64,000 nucleotides of DNA from Symbiodinium natans (Eukaryota > Sar > Dinophyceae > Suessiales > Symbiodiniaceae): positions 1 to 64,000 of the forward strand of contig CAJNDS010000568.1 in assembly GCA_905221605.1 (NCBI GenBank), read 5' to 3'. The notes beneath the pieces are model-generated. The model was not told where the DNA came from and did not search any database. It saw only the letters and a program-made list of their open reading frames with translations. Both the position numbers and the translations under genes were made by a program. Shown here in pieces: positions 11,050 to 21,123 of the stretch (positions are counted from its first letter, which is position 1; each line of letters starts with the position of its first letter).

Positions 11050-11785
11050 GTGCTTCTGCAAAAGAGAACAACAACCCGAAGAGGCAAGACCTTGCAAGGA
11101 AAACGTACACGGCCAAACTTGAAAGCTGTGATGATGTCAAAGACATGTAAAGCAATCGCTGAGGACAACTATGTTCAGCGTGCGGACAGCAGCATTCGTC
11201 GGGAAGAACTCTTGTCACCTGTCAATAGGGCCCAAAGTTCTCTGCGTAGCGAAAAACTTGAGAACAGACGGGAGGCAAGAATCGGCCTCGTGCAGACTGT
11301 GTTCCTTGCGCCAAGAGATGGAACCGACTGTTGACCTGCAGGGGCAGAAGTCTTGAATCAGGGCGCACTTCGGCAACTGCTTCCAAGTGGAACCCTGTTT
11401 CAATGATTTCTGGCGCCTTAGTTTGGATGGCTCCTCGCTGGCAACTGGCGCATGAGCTGCTGTACGCAATGCCACAAGGAAGAAACTGCGCAGCACAGCT
11501 TGTCAAAGATTTTCCAGTCACCAACAACGACCAGTTAGTCATCTTAGGTAGGCTTCTACTACAACTGACCATCGTTTATGCACAAGCAACGCAGCTAGCT
11601 GAAGCCTTAAGGTTCAGTGCTCTAGGCCCCCCACTAGCTAGTTCTCAGAACCCTCTCTAGCTCTCAAGCACTTGGGCTCCAGCTCCCTGGATGGTGACGC
11701 GCTGGAAAAGGAACCTGGCGATAAGCATGTCTTCATCTTCACGTCTTATAAAGATCCGAGCGCTGCACTGCGAGCAAAACACTGA
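11050..11785 (+). CDS. Candidate multi-exon hypothetical gene
   Basis: Three stretches on the plus strand. First, a 94-codon basic/charged frame (11050-11334) with IAEDNYVQRADSSIRREELL. Second, a frame around 11430-11547 reading MAPRWQLAHELLYAMPQG and VKDFPVTNNDQLVIL, ending at a plausible donor TTAG|GTAGGC. Third, after a roughly 112-nt gap ending CTCTCTAG (acceptor at about 11659), a phase-compatible frame ALKHLGSSSLDGDALEKEPG then DKHVFIFTSYKDP to TGA at 11783-11785. Parts 2 and 3 resemble plus-strand frames at 17.95-18.30 kb. The family is not recognised. Antisense frames also exist; one minus-strand 3' splice site (TCTCTTTTGCAG at about 11062) precedes a short Ala-rich frame ending at 10952. 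Confidence 0.27.
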
Positions 11786-12009
11786 CGCAAAATCTGCAAC
11801 AGATTTCGCAATGACACAGTTGACATAATGTGGCCCTCGGGTCTCATATTTCCTTACGGGCAGTTGCTACATGTCCATGTCCATTGAGCGGCTGGGAACA
11901 TAGAGCCTCATACGTAGTTATGGAAGTATGCCCTGCCGCGTGCAACTTCAGACATGAAGCATCTGCCAAGCAACGCTTAGAAGTTCGCATTTTTTAATTT
12001 GGGGTCTCT

Positions 12010-12200
12010 CGCCGCCTACGCAGGCCCCCCCCCCCCCCCCCCCCCCCCCCTCACAATACACTCGGCACAGCAAACAACTCATCCTACCGCAATGCTTTGC
12101 GCAACGCCTCATCCACACCCCGCATGCATTACACCCAGCGCCACGAACAAGGATTTCCACCGCCATGTGTTCAAGCCCCCCCCCCCCCCCGCCCACGTGC
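12010..12200. repeat. Poly-C plus two diverged units of the 65-bp C-rich repeat family
   Basis: A C-run of about 26 nt (12025-12050) is followed by ACACTCGGCACAGCAAAC and CTACCGCAATG words, then a second diverged unit and another C-run (12176-12190). The same words make up the 61.36-62.20 kb array, so this is a dispersed relative of it. Confidence 0.7.
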
Positions 12201-12454
12201 TCTTAGCAGCAAGGTTTCTACAAGTGGTTTTGGGGGAAGCAACACCATCCAGGCTGCTTCGGAGGAGTCTCGATATTTCGGGTTTCAAGTTCCAAGCAGG
12301 ACTTCTCCACGTTCTGGCCTGAAGCAAAAACCGCTGAGTTCTGTTTGGTGGTTGTTGGAACCTTTCGCCTTCTTTGTTTACGTAAATTTCGCCCCTTCTT
12401 GCTTGTTTGAAGGATGCTTGTCTGGAAAAACCGACGTGGTTACCTGTTCACTTG

Positions 12455-12507
12455 GCCCCCCTCCATGCCCCCCCCCATTGCCCCCCCCCCCCCCCCCCCC
12501 CCCCCCC
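12455..12507. repeat. Poly-C tract
   Basis: Interrupted then continuous C-run (about 27 nt at 12481-12507), i-motif/G4-capable. A Pro-rich plus frame across it is an artefact. Confidence 0.9.
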
Positions 12508-12576
12508 AATACTCTTCGCTGTCAGTTCCCTAATTCTTGAAACAAGCCATGACAAACCTCTGAGAAAAGATAGCAT

Positions 12577-12905
12577 TTAAGGCTTTGGTGCATGGATGTG
12601 CATGTGCCCTGGGGAGCAAAGGCGAGCACGGCGATTTTGTGTGAAGGCGGCGATGTTGCACCAACGAGCTCGGAACGTACCTCGGGCCTCGTCCTCCGTG
12701 CTCGGCGTGATCAGCCCGGTTCCTTCAGGCCTAGGGTGAGCGGGAAAGGTGCTAGACTCGACCGTCTTGTGCATACGGTTGGTGGTATGCGGCATGGTTC
12801 GACTCTGATTGCTGTAGGACTTGGGGCTGAGTGCCGCAGAACCAAATCCAAAAGTAAATCCAAAGCACGCATCCACAGTCTCAACAGCATCCTCAGTTGC
12901 AGACC
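12577..12905 (-). CDS. Candidate terminal exons of a hypothetical protein
   Basis: A minus-strand frame stays open from about 12905 (upstream boundary uncertain) to TAA at 12579-12577. It reads ATEDAVETVDACFG, then SPKSYSNQSRTMPHTTN and EGTGLITPSTEDEAR. At that point there is a donor (GAG|GTACGT) and, about 70 nt on, a strong acceptor (TTTGCTCCCCAG). Splicing keeps the frame and gives a C terminus GHMHIHAPKP; reading through without splicing also stays open. Ser/Thr-rich, no domain recognised. The plus frame over the same DNA is open too. Confidence 0.25.
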
Positions 12906-13116
12906 GTATTCATGCTGGAGGCTGTACAGTTAGATGCCGTTTCGGGCGCTGCAGAGGCCCAGCAGCGGTCCCGACGCTCCTGAGCGCTTAGCCCGAAATG
13001 ATGCCCCTACAGTAGCACACATCCCCAAGCATCTGGCGCAGCACGTCAACTCCCCGGGCGCCTCTCAACCCCGAAGCAAGACAAAACACCTTCGCCCGAC
13101 ATCGTGACCAGGGGCG

Positions 13117-13611
13117 ATGGCTGCATCATCGGCGCCGGCTCATGCCGAGTTCGGCGGCGCTGGCCGTGCCGGCGACGCGGCAGCCAAGCTGCTTCCTGAG
13201 CTGCAAGGTGCACAAAGTCTCACCCACTCTACACTGATACACATGCGCCTCGCACGTCAGAATTGCTAGGTGACTGTATGCAGTTGAGGTGCGACGGGGC
13301 GATTCGGCCACAGCTGCGCACTCGGCATAGGACCGAAGACTGTGTTGCGATTTTACAGGTGCACGCATATAACCGGCTGGTTTGGTGCTTCGATAAGTCA
13401 TGCGGGTGGGAATTTGAAGTCGAACCGTGGTCTTTCCAAGCAGCTCCTGGCCAGAGCACACGAACCAAAGGTACAGCAATTTGAGCCTGTTCGAAGGTAC
13501 ACCGGAGGTTTAACAGCTGCAATCTCATGGGAAGCGCAGCACCTCGGCAACAGAAACCAACACAAACACAAGTCTCCCTTAATTCTTGAGGGGTCCTTCC
13601 TGCATTGCTGA
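13117..13611 (+). CDS. Candidate three-exon gene, 131-aa hypothetical protein
   Basis: Complete, phase-consistent model: exon 1 13117-13207 (ATG in CGATGG context, MAASSAPAHAEFGGAG...), intron 13208-13260 (53 nt, AAG|GTGCAC...CGTCAG), exon 2 13261-13470, intron 13471-13516 (46 nt, AAG|GTACAG...TAACAG), exon 3 13517-13611 ending in TGA. Total coding length is 396 nt. The N terminus is Ala/Gly-rich; exon 2 carries five Cys (CMQLRC, DCV, WCFDKSCGWEFEVEPW) in a globular-looking segment. No family is recognised. Exon 3 might instead lie farther right: frames at 13640-13860 (YGPAGKSTAQSKYHAAVR) are also coding-like. Chance remains possible because the introns are so short. Confidence 0.32.
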
Positions 13612-14707
13612 TGTTGGCAACGCTCAGTCGCCTTCAAGCCCTATAAACCATTGACCCGCGGTCGCTTTCCGCATGTGCTGCCAGGCCAGGCAGAACGTGG
13701 CTTGGCCAGGTATGGGCCCGCTGGCAAGAGCACTGCGCAGTCGAAGTATCATGCAGCGGTTCGGTCAAACAGGATTGGAGCGCAAACTTTTCCGCGGCGC
13801 TACACGAAGTCCGCGAGCCGCTGGCGTCGCGCACCTGAGCCCAGAGGTGCCAAGTTCTGAAAAAATTTCTAAAGCAGCACACGGAAGCGCAAACGCTGCA
13901 ACAGCCCGGCCCAAGTTTTTTGCGCCAAGGAACGTTTCTGCAGGTTCACGAAGATGAAATCCAGGTGCATCTGCCTCACCGAGGTAAGCATACAAAGGTA
14001 TGATCGGTTGCTCTCGGTTGAAAATTCCATGCTCGTGGGTTTGATCCTGAAGTGTTTTTCACAAAAGGTGCGATAACACTTGACACATCCGCCCTCTGAG
14101 GAACTCTGAGGGCCGCAGCCTTTGATTCCAATCTTCGAGACAGCTGCCTTGGCATCAGTGAAAACTTTCCTTGCTGAGGTGCTGCACTACATGAATCTCG
14201 GAAAAAACTCCAAGCCATCCGAGACATCCGTGATTGGTGACGGGCTCTTGTTTTATCATGTGACAACACAAGATGTAGACGGCACAATCAGAAGAAGACC
14301 AAACACCGACAAATGAAGAGTGGCGCACGCGAATGGTACGACAGGCTGGCAGAACCATAAAGATCAGGCCGCGACCTTCGTCCTCAGAAGCCTGACCGAG
14401 ATGGCGCATCATGCTTCTGGGGGGTTTCATGCTGCATGGCATTAGGCTTCTGCTTGGGATCGTGGCGTCATTCATTCTCTGTAGAAACATGTTATGTAGG
14501 TGTGGACAATCTGAAGATCAATTTGGGTTCCCGGAGTATCGTGGCTGCTTGAGAGCTCTGTTGGGAGCTTCAGAGGTCTTTGAATCTGAAGGTTGCCTCA
14601 GGGTTTGATGAGGCGAGGGAGGGGTACGATAGCCCTAAATCGGTGGCAACTCCAGATGCCGCACGCCACTTTAGACAGCCCTTTCAATGCCCAGCTGATT
14701 GAGAACC

Positions 14708-15036
14708 CTACCAAAACTTCAGACCAAAAGACCGTTCCGAGGCCTTGGCAGCAGCGGCTGCCTCGCTGGCAAGCCGTGCTGCGATCTCCTGGACGGTACA
14801 CTGTTGGGAATTCGCCTCTGGCTTATTACATGCCAGCTTCACTGCAGTATGTGCTGCAAGCTGGGGAGAATCCTGCCGCAGCGTAGCACGCTAAACCATT
14901 CTTTTCCCGTGCAATTATGTTTCGCAGGGAGAGCCTTGGCGGCTTGGACTTCTTCAGCTTGAGCAGAATCGCCGGCCTCTGTCGCATGCACTTCCTCCGT
15001 CCCTCCACGAAAAGCCCAAACGCCAAGCTCAAAGCT
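14708..15036 (-). CDS. Candidate exons of an Ala/Glu-rich helical protein
   Basis: Two minus-strand pieces. The right one (from about 15036) reads GGTEEVHATEAGDSAQAEEV then QAAKALPAK. After an acceptor (GGATTCTCCCCAG) comes a frame with EANSQQC and VQEIAARLASEAAAAAKASE, ending FGLKFW and TAG at 14710-14708, where TTG|GTAGGG is a possible donor instead. Both pieces are Ala/Glu/Lys-rich and predict helix or coiled coil. The phase-fitting donor between them is uncertain. A plus-strand frame antisense to this also stays open but is Pro/Gln/Arg-rich and less convincing. Confidence 0.28.
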
Positions 15037-15635
15037 CTAGCTGCATGCTCCTGGGCCCCCTGGAACTCGCGCTGAGCTCAAGAAACTTTGAAAGGAACCA
15101 GCCTGACTTCTGCGAATATAATCATGCATATGCAAAACCCGCAATCAACCCTACAGGTTCAAGCCCTGAATCTTAAAATCCTCACCGCATCAAGAGCGCA
15201 TGCAAGTCTCATCTCGGAACCCCCAAATCGCCTCCCGGAACCCGAAAGACAGGCCCCACATGGCCATAAATCGGCCCCAAGCCCTATAGAAACCCGTGGC
15301 TTCTGAGCCCGGTGGCCTCGGCCTCATCCGTTGCCGAGTCTAGGGTTAAGGGTTTGGGGTAATCTCCCTGTAAGGGGGTCTACTCGCTCACGCTCGAACA
15401 ATTTTGGCGAGGTGCAACCCACACACACACACCATGGCTTTGGCGTTTAGTTGGCAAGGCTTATTTGCCTATATTGCATAAGACCCATAGCATCAGACCT
15501 GTTTCGTCCCGAAGAACTGCTTACTTGACATTGACTAGGTCCGTCTCATTCGCGAATGCCTGGAAGCATGAGTCTTTCTCCGAAGGACTGACTCGGAAAG
15601 CTCATCGAAACACACTGCCGAGCTGAGGGCTTCTT

Positions 15636-16040
15636 TCAGAAGAACGCGGTCGAGCAAGTCAGCCGAAACCACCTTTTCAGTTGGGAAAGTTCTCGGCCGT
15701 CCCGGGGAACGCATTGCAAGAGTTGAGACCTAGGTGAAAATATCGACATTATACAGGCGACGCTAAGGCATATGAGTTGACAACAGATATCGTCAAGCAC
15801 TCGCAGCCTGGTGATGGTCATATTGACCCCAGAACAAACCTCCTCAACAGCCAAACCCGAGAAACCAGCCTCTTGAGCAAGTGCGGAAGGATCCGGCACC
15901 TTGCCGTTGTCTGAGAAGTCTGGAGGTTTGGGTTTTTGGACTGAGAAGTTGCGCTTGCCGCTGGCTAAGCTTGGAAGAGCTGAGGAGACATATGCTACCA
16001 TGACGACGAGCCAGTGCAAGGACACTACGGGTAGAGTCAA
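15636..16040 (-). CDS. Candidate hypothetical protein exon, up to 134 aa
   Basis: The minus frame reads WLVVMVAYVSSALPSLASG, which has a signal-peptide-like hydrophobic core, then KPKPPDFSDNGKVPDPSALA and SGLAVEEVCSGVNMTITRLR, ending in a Cys/Leu-rich part. An acceptor-like CAACTTCTCAG lies inside and GAG|GTTTGT is a possible donor, so the true exon may be only the middle part. The secretion reading depends on the start at about 15990. No domain is recognised. Confidence 0.22.
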   Translation of the reverse strand: MTLPVVSLHWLVVMVAYVSSALPSLASGKRNFSVQKPKPPDFSDNGKVPDPSALAQEAGFSGLAVEEVCSGVNMTITRLRVLDDICCQLICLSVACIMSIFSPRSQLLQCVPRDGRELSQLKRWFRLTCSTAFF

Positions 16041-16149
16041 GAACGAGGGACCCTGCGTGGCTGAAAGCAGCGGAAGACGTGACTGTGGCCATCTGTTTCT
16101 GTGAGCGCATGGACCAATTGCCCTTTATGACAAGCACCGGGCCCAAAAA

Positions 16150-16850
16150 GCCATCCCACTATCTGACCTAACAACACGCAACCTCATAGCAGTCCCATGA
16201 AGTCCCATGCAGCTTTCCCCCTTCGCCCGAAAGTGGGGCAACGACCAGAGAGACGGTGAAGGAGCGCAAAAGGGGTCAACAGCAGTTTGTGATGTTGAAG
16301 GTTTATATGGTGTGGGGAATCAATCTTGAAGTGCAAGGAGGCAAATGTCTCACTTCAGGGGCATTGAACTTTTTGTGGCACTTTGGGCTGTGGATTGTGG
16401 CAAGTGGGAGTTGTGTTGGGCACAGCCACATGAGTCTGGTTGGCTCCCTAAACCCTAAACCCTACACCCTAAGCAGGATCCCGAAGCTCCGGGCACCAGC
16501 CGGCGGGACCCCGGCAGAATGATCCGACGCCTCGGAGTTGCGCAACCATGTGCAGGGCCCCTAGGTTTAGGGTTTAGGGTCAAAACCTATCAAGGCTCCT
16601 AGGGTGCTGAGGCGGCTCTTTCTGCAAAATATAGGGCTGCCTGTATTGCCTTAGAAGGGATGTTCTGGAAAAGTCTTGATCATTGTTTCTAGGGGTTGTA
16701 TAGAGAATAATGCCCAGATAGCATTCGTTTTATGCTAAAGCAAGAGCAGGTGACGTCTGGGCAAACACTGGATCAAATCGGCATGCATTGGTAGGCATCT
16801 GTGTAGATACGGATCTGCGTGTGGATAAATGTAGTGGGGGGGACATCAAA
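16150..16850. other. Intergenic with telomere-type words
   Basis: Contains CCCTAAACCCTAAACCCTA at 16447-16470 and TTTAGGGTTTAGGGT at 16565-16580 on opposite strands about 100 bp apart, plus frames without support. A short plus-strand basic frame (KERKRGQQQFVMLK, about 16255-16300) ends at AAG|GTTTAT, but nothing else supports it. Confidence 0.45.
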
Positions 16851-17250
16851 TCACATGCAATCACTGGGTTGAGGCAACGATTCACGTGAAGAGGACCAGC
16901 CTGAGGCTTGAAGGACTGTTAAAGCGAGAGAGAACACCCTCTGATGCGGGGACGGATATGGCCCTCCAATCGCACTGCGCCCACGCACGCCCCAGGGGAA
17001 AGGCTTGCAGACCAAGGGTTGACTGCAGAGCTCTCCTACTCCCAAGACATGCCCGTGGACCACTGAGAGCCCAGCCAGCCATGGTTGAAGCAAAGGTTGC
17101 ACCGAACACGCTGAAGGCTACAGGTACATGCACTTGCTCCCCAAGCCCTGGTCCCCAGAGGCCTGAGCTTTGGGAACCTCATCCCCCTAGATGCCAAAGA
17201 CCGATGATTCTACTAGTACATTCTTGCAGAGGTCTTGTGGTTCTTATGGA

Positions 17251-17660
17251 TCACAAGGCGTCAAGAGCTGCACAGAAGTACTGGGATGCCCACTGCGTGA
17301 ACTGCACCGACTGCCGCTCTGACGCTGAAAGCCTCGACCGCTTTGACAGTTTGGGGTCTCGGGCGGTTTCTGGCACAGCGAGCGATTCTGGAGGTGTCTG
17401 CACGCACGGAAGCTCGCAGCTACGCACGAGGAACTGACCTCCTGACTCCAGACCGCGAAGGCACATGTCGTGTTGCGCAACTACTTCTGTGTACTCCCAC
17501 ACCGGCCCAGAAGCTCTGAGCTGCAGCACCCACGGCTGCCACTCATCACCATCACACCACTCTGCCGTCACTGTTAGAAGCCGCCAAGCAACTCTTTGAA
17601 GCTCGGCAGGAGGTCCGGGTAGTGGTCCTGATATCGATATCTCAAACAGTCCGGACTTGA
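17251..17660 (-). CDS. Candidate exon of hypothetical protein
   Basis: The minus frame reads LPGPPAELQRVAWRLLTVTA, EWCDGDEWQPWVLQL, GPVWEYTEVVAQHDMCLR, then a Ser/Thr/Arg-rich tail to TGA at 17251. The tryptophan-rich acidic segment is unlike random sequence. The lower part has a competing plus-strand frame (AAQKYWDAHCVNCTDC), so exon limits are unclear. The segment with GDEWQPWVL and GPV faintly resembles the plus-strand frame at 17.95-18.1 kb (GEWAGPPTLKVFGPV). Confidence 0.22.
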
Positions 17661-17865
17661 GGGAAGAAGCCAGATGATATACGAATATATATATATATAT
17701 ATACAAGCCATCCCATCCATCCCCATCTCCCCTGTCCATAATGTAGCACAGAGCATGGTCGTGATCGCCAATCACGTTGCCTGCCGCGTAGCCTGGAAAG
17801 CAGGCAGCCCAGGCTCTGCCCCGTAAACCCTCCCCAGAGGCTCTTCGTAGAATCGGGGGTGTGAG

Positions 17866-17886
17866 GGTGTGGGGGGGGGGGGGGGT
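17866..17886. repeat. Poly-G run
   Basis: About 16 G in a row after GAGGGTGT, followed by TAAGG. A short AT microsatellite (17686-17703) lies 165 bp left, a loose version of the G-run/AT association seen elsewhere. Confidence 0.9.
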
Positions 17887-17934
17887 AAGGATGGCTATCG
17901 GGCTTCCCACCCTTCCCTCTCCATGTGCAGTAAG

Positions 17935-18320
17935 CACGGGGCCATGGTAACCGTCGTGTTGCGGCTGCACCTTGGAGGAGAGGGGGAGTGGGCAGGGCCT
18001 CCCACATTGAAGGTCTTCGGCCCCGTACTCAGAGAGAGCTGCACAGTTGCTGTCACAAGCTTGCCTGCAACAAGTGATTCTCTTAAGATCTCTTCAGCCA
18101 TGATCTGTGGATCCTGAAGCTCAGGACTGGCCACAGGGCGTTGGTCTGCGTTGGCTTTGAAGCATGGTCTTAAGAGCCCCGAAAGGAAGGCTCATGGCCC
18201 CGAGGCTCTGTCCGTGGGCAACAAGTTCTCCATCTTCATGCTGTCATGGAAGGCTGTCAATGCCTGGGCTCGTTCCATGAGAATACCAGCCCATCGAAGT
18301 TTCTGAAAGAGTTAAGTGTT
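17935..18320 (+). CDS. Candidate exons related to the 11.4-11.8 kb gene
   Basis: The first plus frame reads GAMVTVVLRLHLGGEGEW, PPTLKVFGPVLRESCTVAV and SLPATSDSLKISS to about 18100. A later plus frame (about 18165-18320) reads LKSPERKAHGPEALSVGNKF, SIFMLSWKAVNAWARS. Order and spacing match the frames at 11.43-11.55 and 11.66-11.785 kb (GRNC...PVTNNDQLVIL, then GDKHVFIFTSYKDP), suggesting two diverged paralogues. A minus-strand frame at the same place (IMAEEILRESLVAGK) is a competitor. No family is recognised. Confidence 0.22.
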
Positions 18321-18473
18321 CGAGGACAGATTCCGGGCCTATCAGCACCCCGAGAATTTCCGCAACTCCTTCACACCCATAGACTTCGCACAAGGTTCAC
18401 GCGTGGAACCGTGCAAAAACACCCTTTGGCTGTGAAGGCAAGAAGAAGCTTCGAGAGAGCGTTTCGCACCTGA
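18246..18473 (+). CDS. Candidate open frame, 75 aa
   Basis: ATG at 18246 (MEGCQCLGSFHENTSPSK...) to TGA at 18473. Basic, with FTRGTVQKHPLAVKARRSF near the end. It overlaps in another frame the second exon candidate of the preceding entry, so at most one of the two is right. Confidence 0.14.
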   Translation: MEGCQCLGSFHENTSPSKFLKELSVRGQIPGLSAPREFPQLLHTHRLRTRFTRGTVQKHPLAVKARRSFERAFRT

Positions 18474-18596
18474 GCCTCCCACGAGCAGAGACACCATCCT
18501 CGTCTCGTTGACCTTGAAGGAGTCCCTGTGCGAGAGAGGCGTAGTCTTCCTCAACTCTCGCTGTGGGCTCGCTATGGGCGATAGAAAGAAAAAATC

Positions 18597-18693
18597 ACAG
18601 CTCTTCCTGCTTTGCCCAGCCCCCAGAGCATCCCATAGAATGTCACAGCTCTTCCTGCTTTGCCCACCCCCCAGAGCATCCCATAGAATGTCC
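18597..18693. repeat. 48-bp tandem duplication (2 copies)
   Basis: CAGCTCTTCCTGCTTTGCCC through CCCAGAGCATCCCATAGAAT is present twice in a row with one or two differences. The 48-nt period is a multiple of three. Confidence 0.9.
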
Positions 18694-18828
18694 CTGCGTG
18701 TCTTTGAAAAGCACCCATCACACTGCTGAGTTGAAGGGCGCTTGGATGTTCGAAGAAAAGCATGTCGCCCTTTTTTGCTCACCAAATGCGTGGCAGCAGG
18801 GTTCCGGTTTAGGGCCAAAGTTTAGGGG

Positions 18829-19113
18829 TTGCGGGTTTGGGAGCCATTGACCACAAAGGAGATTTGTTTTCGAGACGCAAGCGCTCCCCAAAACCTAAGG
18901 GCACAAACAGAACGAAGAATTCAAGGTTGTCGGCTTCTGAGGGACACGCCGTCAGGAGCCGCAGCGACGCAGGCACCGACGATGAACGCTGGCGGCCAAC
19001 CTCCATGGGTGTTGTCATGGGCAGAAGCAGGTCTGGTGGAGGATGGCGGAGGGCGACAGAACAATCACGGAGCATCCCTCGCCGCATGTGCAAAACGTCC
19101 CATGTTGACTTAA
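18829..19113 (+). CDS. Candidate open frame, hypothetical
   Basis: The plus frame runs to TAA at 19113 with DASAPQNLRAQTERRIQG and, from an internal ATG, MNAGGQPPWVLSWAEAGLVE. Two other frames here are also open, so confidence is low. Confidence 0.14.
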   Translation: MRVWEPLTTKEICFRDASAPQNLRAQTERRIQGCRLLRDTPSGAAATQAPTMNAGGQPPWVLSWAEAGLVEDGGGRQNNHGASLAACAKRPMLT

Positions 19114-19291
19114 TGAGAACGTGCTAGCTAGAGCTGCGTGCCTCCCGTGGCTCCCGCACCTCATAGAACCCGCAGACGACCTGCTGACATTCGTTGAGAT
19201 AGCAGGGACATGGATAACAGGATCTGCCAGGGGCCCCACCCCCGCCCCCACCCGCCCCCGACACTTTAAATCCCCGATATATCGGAGATCA

Positions 19292-19380
19292 ACGGTTGCT
19301 GCGGCGGCCGCTGGTGAGTTCTTGCAAGGGCCCGCTAGGGCCACTAGGATTAAACCGTTAGGAGAATTAGGTAGGTCTTT
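19292..19380 (+). repeat. Dispersed repeat, copy 1 (inverted relative to 23363-23455)
   Basis: About 90 bp (GCTGGTGAGTTCTTGCAAGG through TTAGGAGAATTAGGTAGGTC) matches the reverse complement of 23363-23455 with only a few substitutions and 1-2 nt indels. Flanks are unrelated. Confidence 0.9.
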
Positions 19381-19822
19381 CCCGTAGAGACAAGTGGGTT
19401 GTACAGTTGCCAAACTCCCCGTAGCTCCCCGGCCCCAACTTCGGCACGTAGCGCACAAATGGGGAAGATGGTCTCGTTAGATTGTTGTCTGAGGTCTGCA
19501 GCTTTGGTGGCGCCGTTTGCGGCTCATCTTGCAAAGGCCTAAGGGGTGTGGCCCTCACATTCTGGTACGTCCTTGTCGCGTCTAACTCGGGGGCACACAC
19601 TGGCCATCTTCTGGCCTGGGAATTCGCTCCAGGTTTCAGTTGCAATAATCGCTTGCTAGAAAGTCCCGGTTCCTTTTTTCGCACACATCGGTCATTGCGT
19701 GATCTGCATCGCGCATCTCGTGGGAACGAATTACGTGGCGGGTTCGCGAACCAGCTTTTCTTAGGTTCGGGACGAAGGCATCTGCAGGAACATGTGAAAT
19801 TGAAAGGGTATTCCCTGGCCAC
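19367..19822 (-). CDS. Candidate hypothetical protein with a GPGSY motif
   Basis: The minus frame of about 150 codons is basic in its first half (FPRDARCRSRNDRCVRKKEP), then ANSQARRWPVCAPELDATRT and RYVPKLGPGSYGEFGN. A single PxLGPGSY element resembles the Pro-Gly-Pro-Gly-x-Tyr repeats of axonemal/SHIPPO-type proteins, but one copy proves nothing. Its 3' end overlaps the dispersed repeat. A plus frame is open antisense. Confidence 0.2.
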   Translation of the reverse strand: MAREYPFNFTCSCRCLRPEPKKSWFANPPRNSFPRDARCRSRNDRCVRKKEPGLSSKRLLQLKPGANSQARRWPVCAPELDATRTYQNVRATPLRPLQDEPQTAPPKLQTSDNNLTRPSSPFVRYVPKLGPGSYGEFGNCTTHLSLRERPT

Positions 19823-20269
19823 CAGTTCTGGAGCCCCTGTTTAGTCCAAACCTGAAGCTACACAGGCTATACCCCAAGTAACGGCGCCCTTTCCTACTCT
19901 GCGGATCCAGACTCTGCCTAACACCAGAAAGATCTCGCGCCTTCCCCCGTCGCTGACCTGATCCATCAAGCCGGCCTCGGGCGCACCAAAGATGTCGCCC
20001 AAGCCGCGGGCTCTAAAGGTGGTAGAATATGCAGCACTCTTTCGCGCTCTTTGGATAACGCGTGTTTTGTTGTGAGTTGCTGTACTTGCGGCAGGTGTCT
20101 TATAGAAACGTGAATCCGCCGACCCCCTTTGTCGGCGTCAAGAAGCTGGACTCGTACCTTTCCCGCTGGACCCGCTAGTGCCCTTCCCCATGGACCCGGG
20201 CGGCTTGCTTCCTACCTGGATGGAACCACGCGTATTGTAACCCACCTCCATACTCCCACGTTTTGTGAC

Positions 20270-21092
20270 CCATTCCCTACCCCCCCCACCCCTCTACCCG
20301 CCCGCCCTTGAACTTCTTATCCGGCCCCTTCTACCCCTTTGCTGTTTTGAACCCCGTCACCCCCACCGGCCCCCCCCACCCCGCCCTTGCTCCCCCCCCA
20401 CCCAACCCACCCACCCCCCCCTCCCTTGCCCTTCTTCCTCTGCCGCCCTCCGCCCTTTTGGAGCACCGACCCCCCCCTTAGCCCTACCACCCCCCCCGCC
20501 CCCCTTTTGCCAGCACCGACCCCCCTTAACCCCACCCACCCCCCCCCCCTTGCCCCCCTTACCCCCTAACCCCCCCTCCACCTTAGCTTCCTTTCCCATT
20601 CCCAGCACCCTTTCTGCCCTTCCCTACCCCCTTCCCTACCCGGGCGACCACGTGTTGGCTGCACCCTACCCCCCCCACCCCCCCCCCAACCTCCGCCCCC
20701 CCCCCCCCGCCCTCCGCCTTCTGCGAGCACCGAGCCCTTAGCTTTGCCTGCGAGGACCAAAAACAAGATTACAGATGGAACCACCCCCCCCCCCCTACAC
20801 CCACCCCCCCCCCCTAACCCCACCCTTACCTACCCCGCCTGCCTAGCCCCCCCCCCCCCACAGGAGAAGGACCAAAAAAAAACCAAACTTGTTGCTTGTG
20901 AAGGCGGCCAAAGCGGGTGCCCCCCCCCCCCCCCCGAACCCCCCTAGCCCTACCCCCCCCCCCCCTTGCCCCCCCCCACCTTAGCTTCCTTTTCCACCCT
21001 TTCTGCCACAGTTCGCCCCCCTCCCGACCCTTCGGCCCGCCAGGACCAAAAACAACCGTACCCCCCGCCTTGCCCCCCTTACCCCCCCCTTT
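20270..21092. repeat. C-rich (CCCCCCAC) low-complexity block, about 820 bp
   Basis: Poly-C runs broken by CACCC, TTGCCC, TTAGCTT and GACCAAAAAC words; AGGACCAAAAAC recurs at about 20752 and 21042, AGGACCAAAAAAA at about 20867, and CGAGCACCGA-like words also recur, so there is a decayed tandem structure beneath the C-richness. All long frames here (Pro-rich plus, Gly-rich minus) are artefacts. Confidence 0.85.
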
Positions 21093-21123
21093 TTTTGGGT
21101 GATTATTCGGAAGATGCCCGGCG

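Noticed and set aside
20270-21092. Long Pro-rich and Gly-rich reading frames
   Set aside because: They are direct translations of poly-C/poly-G. The same applies at 12.0-12.5, 25.87-26.15, 29.2-29.8 and 61.4-62.1 kb.
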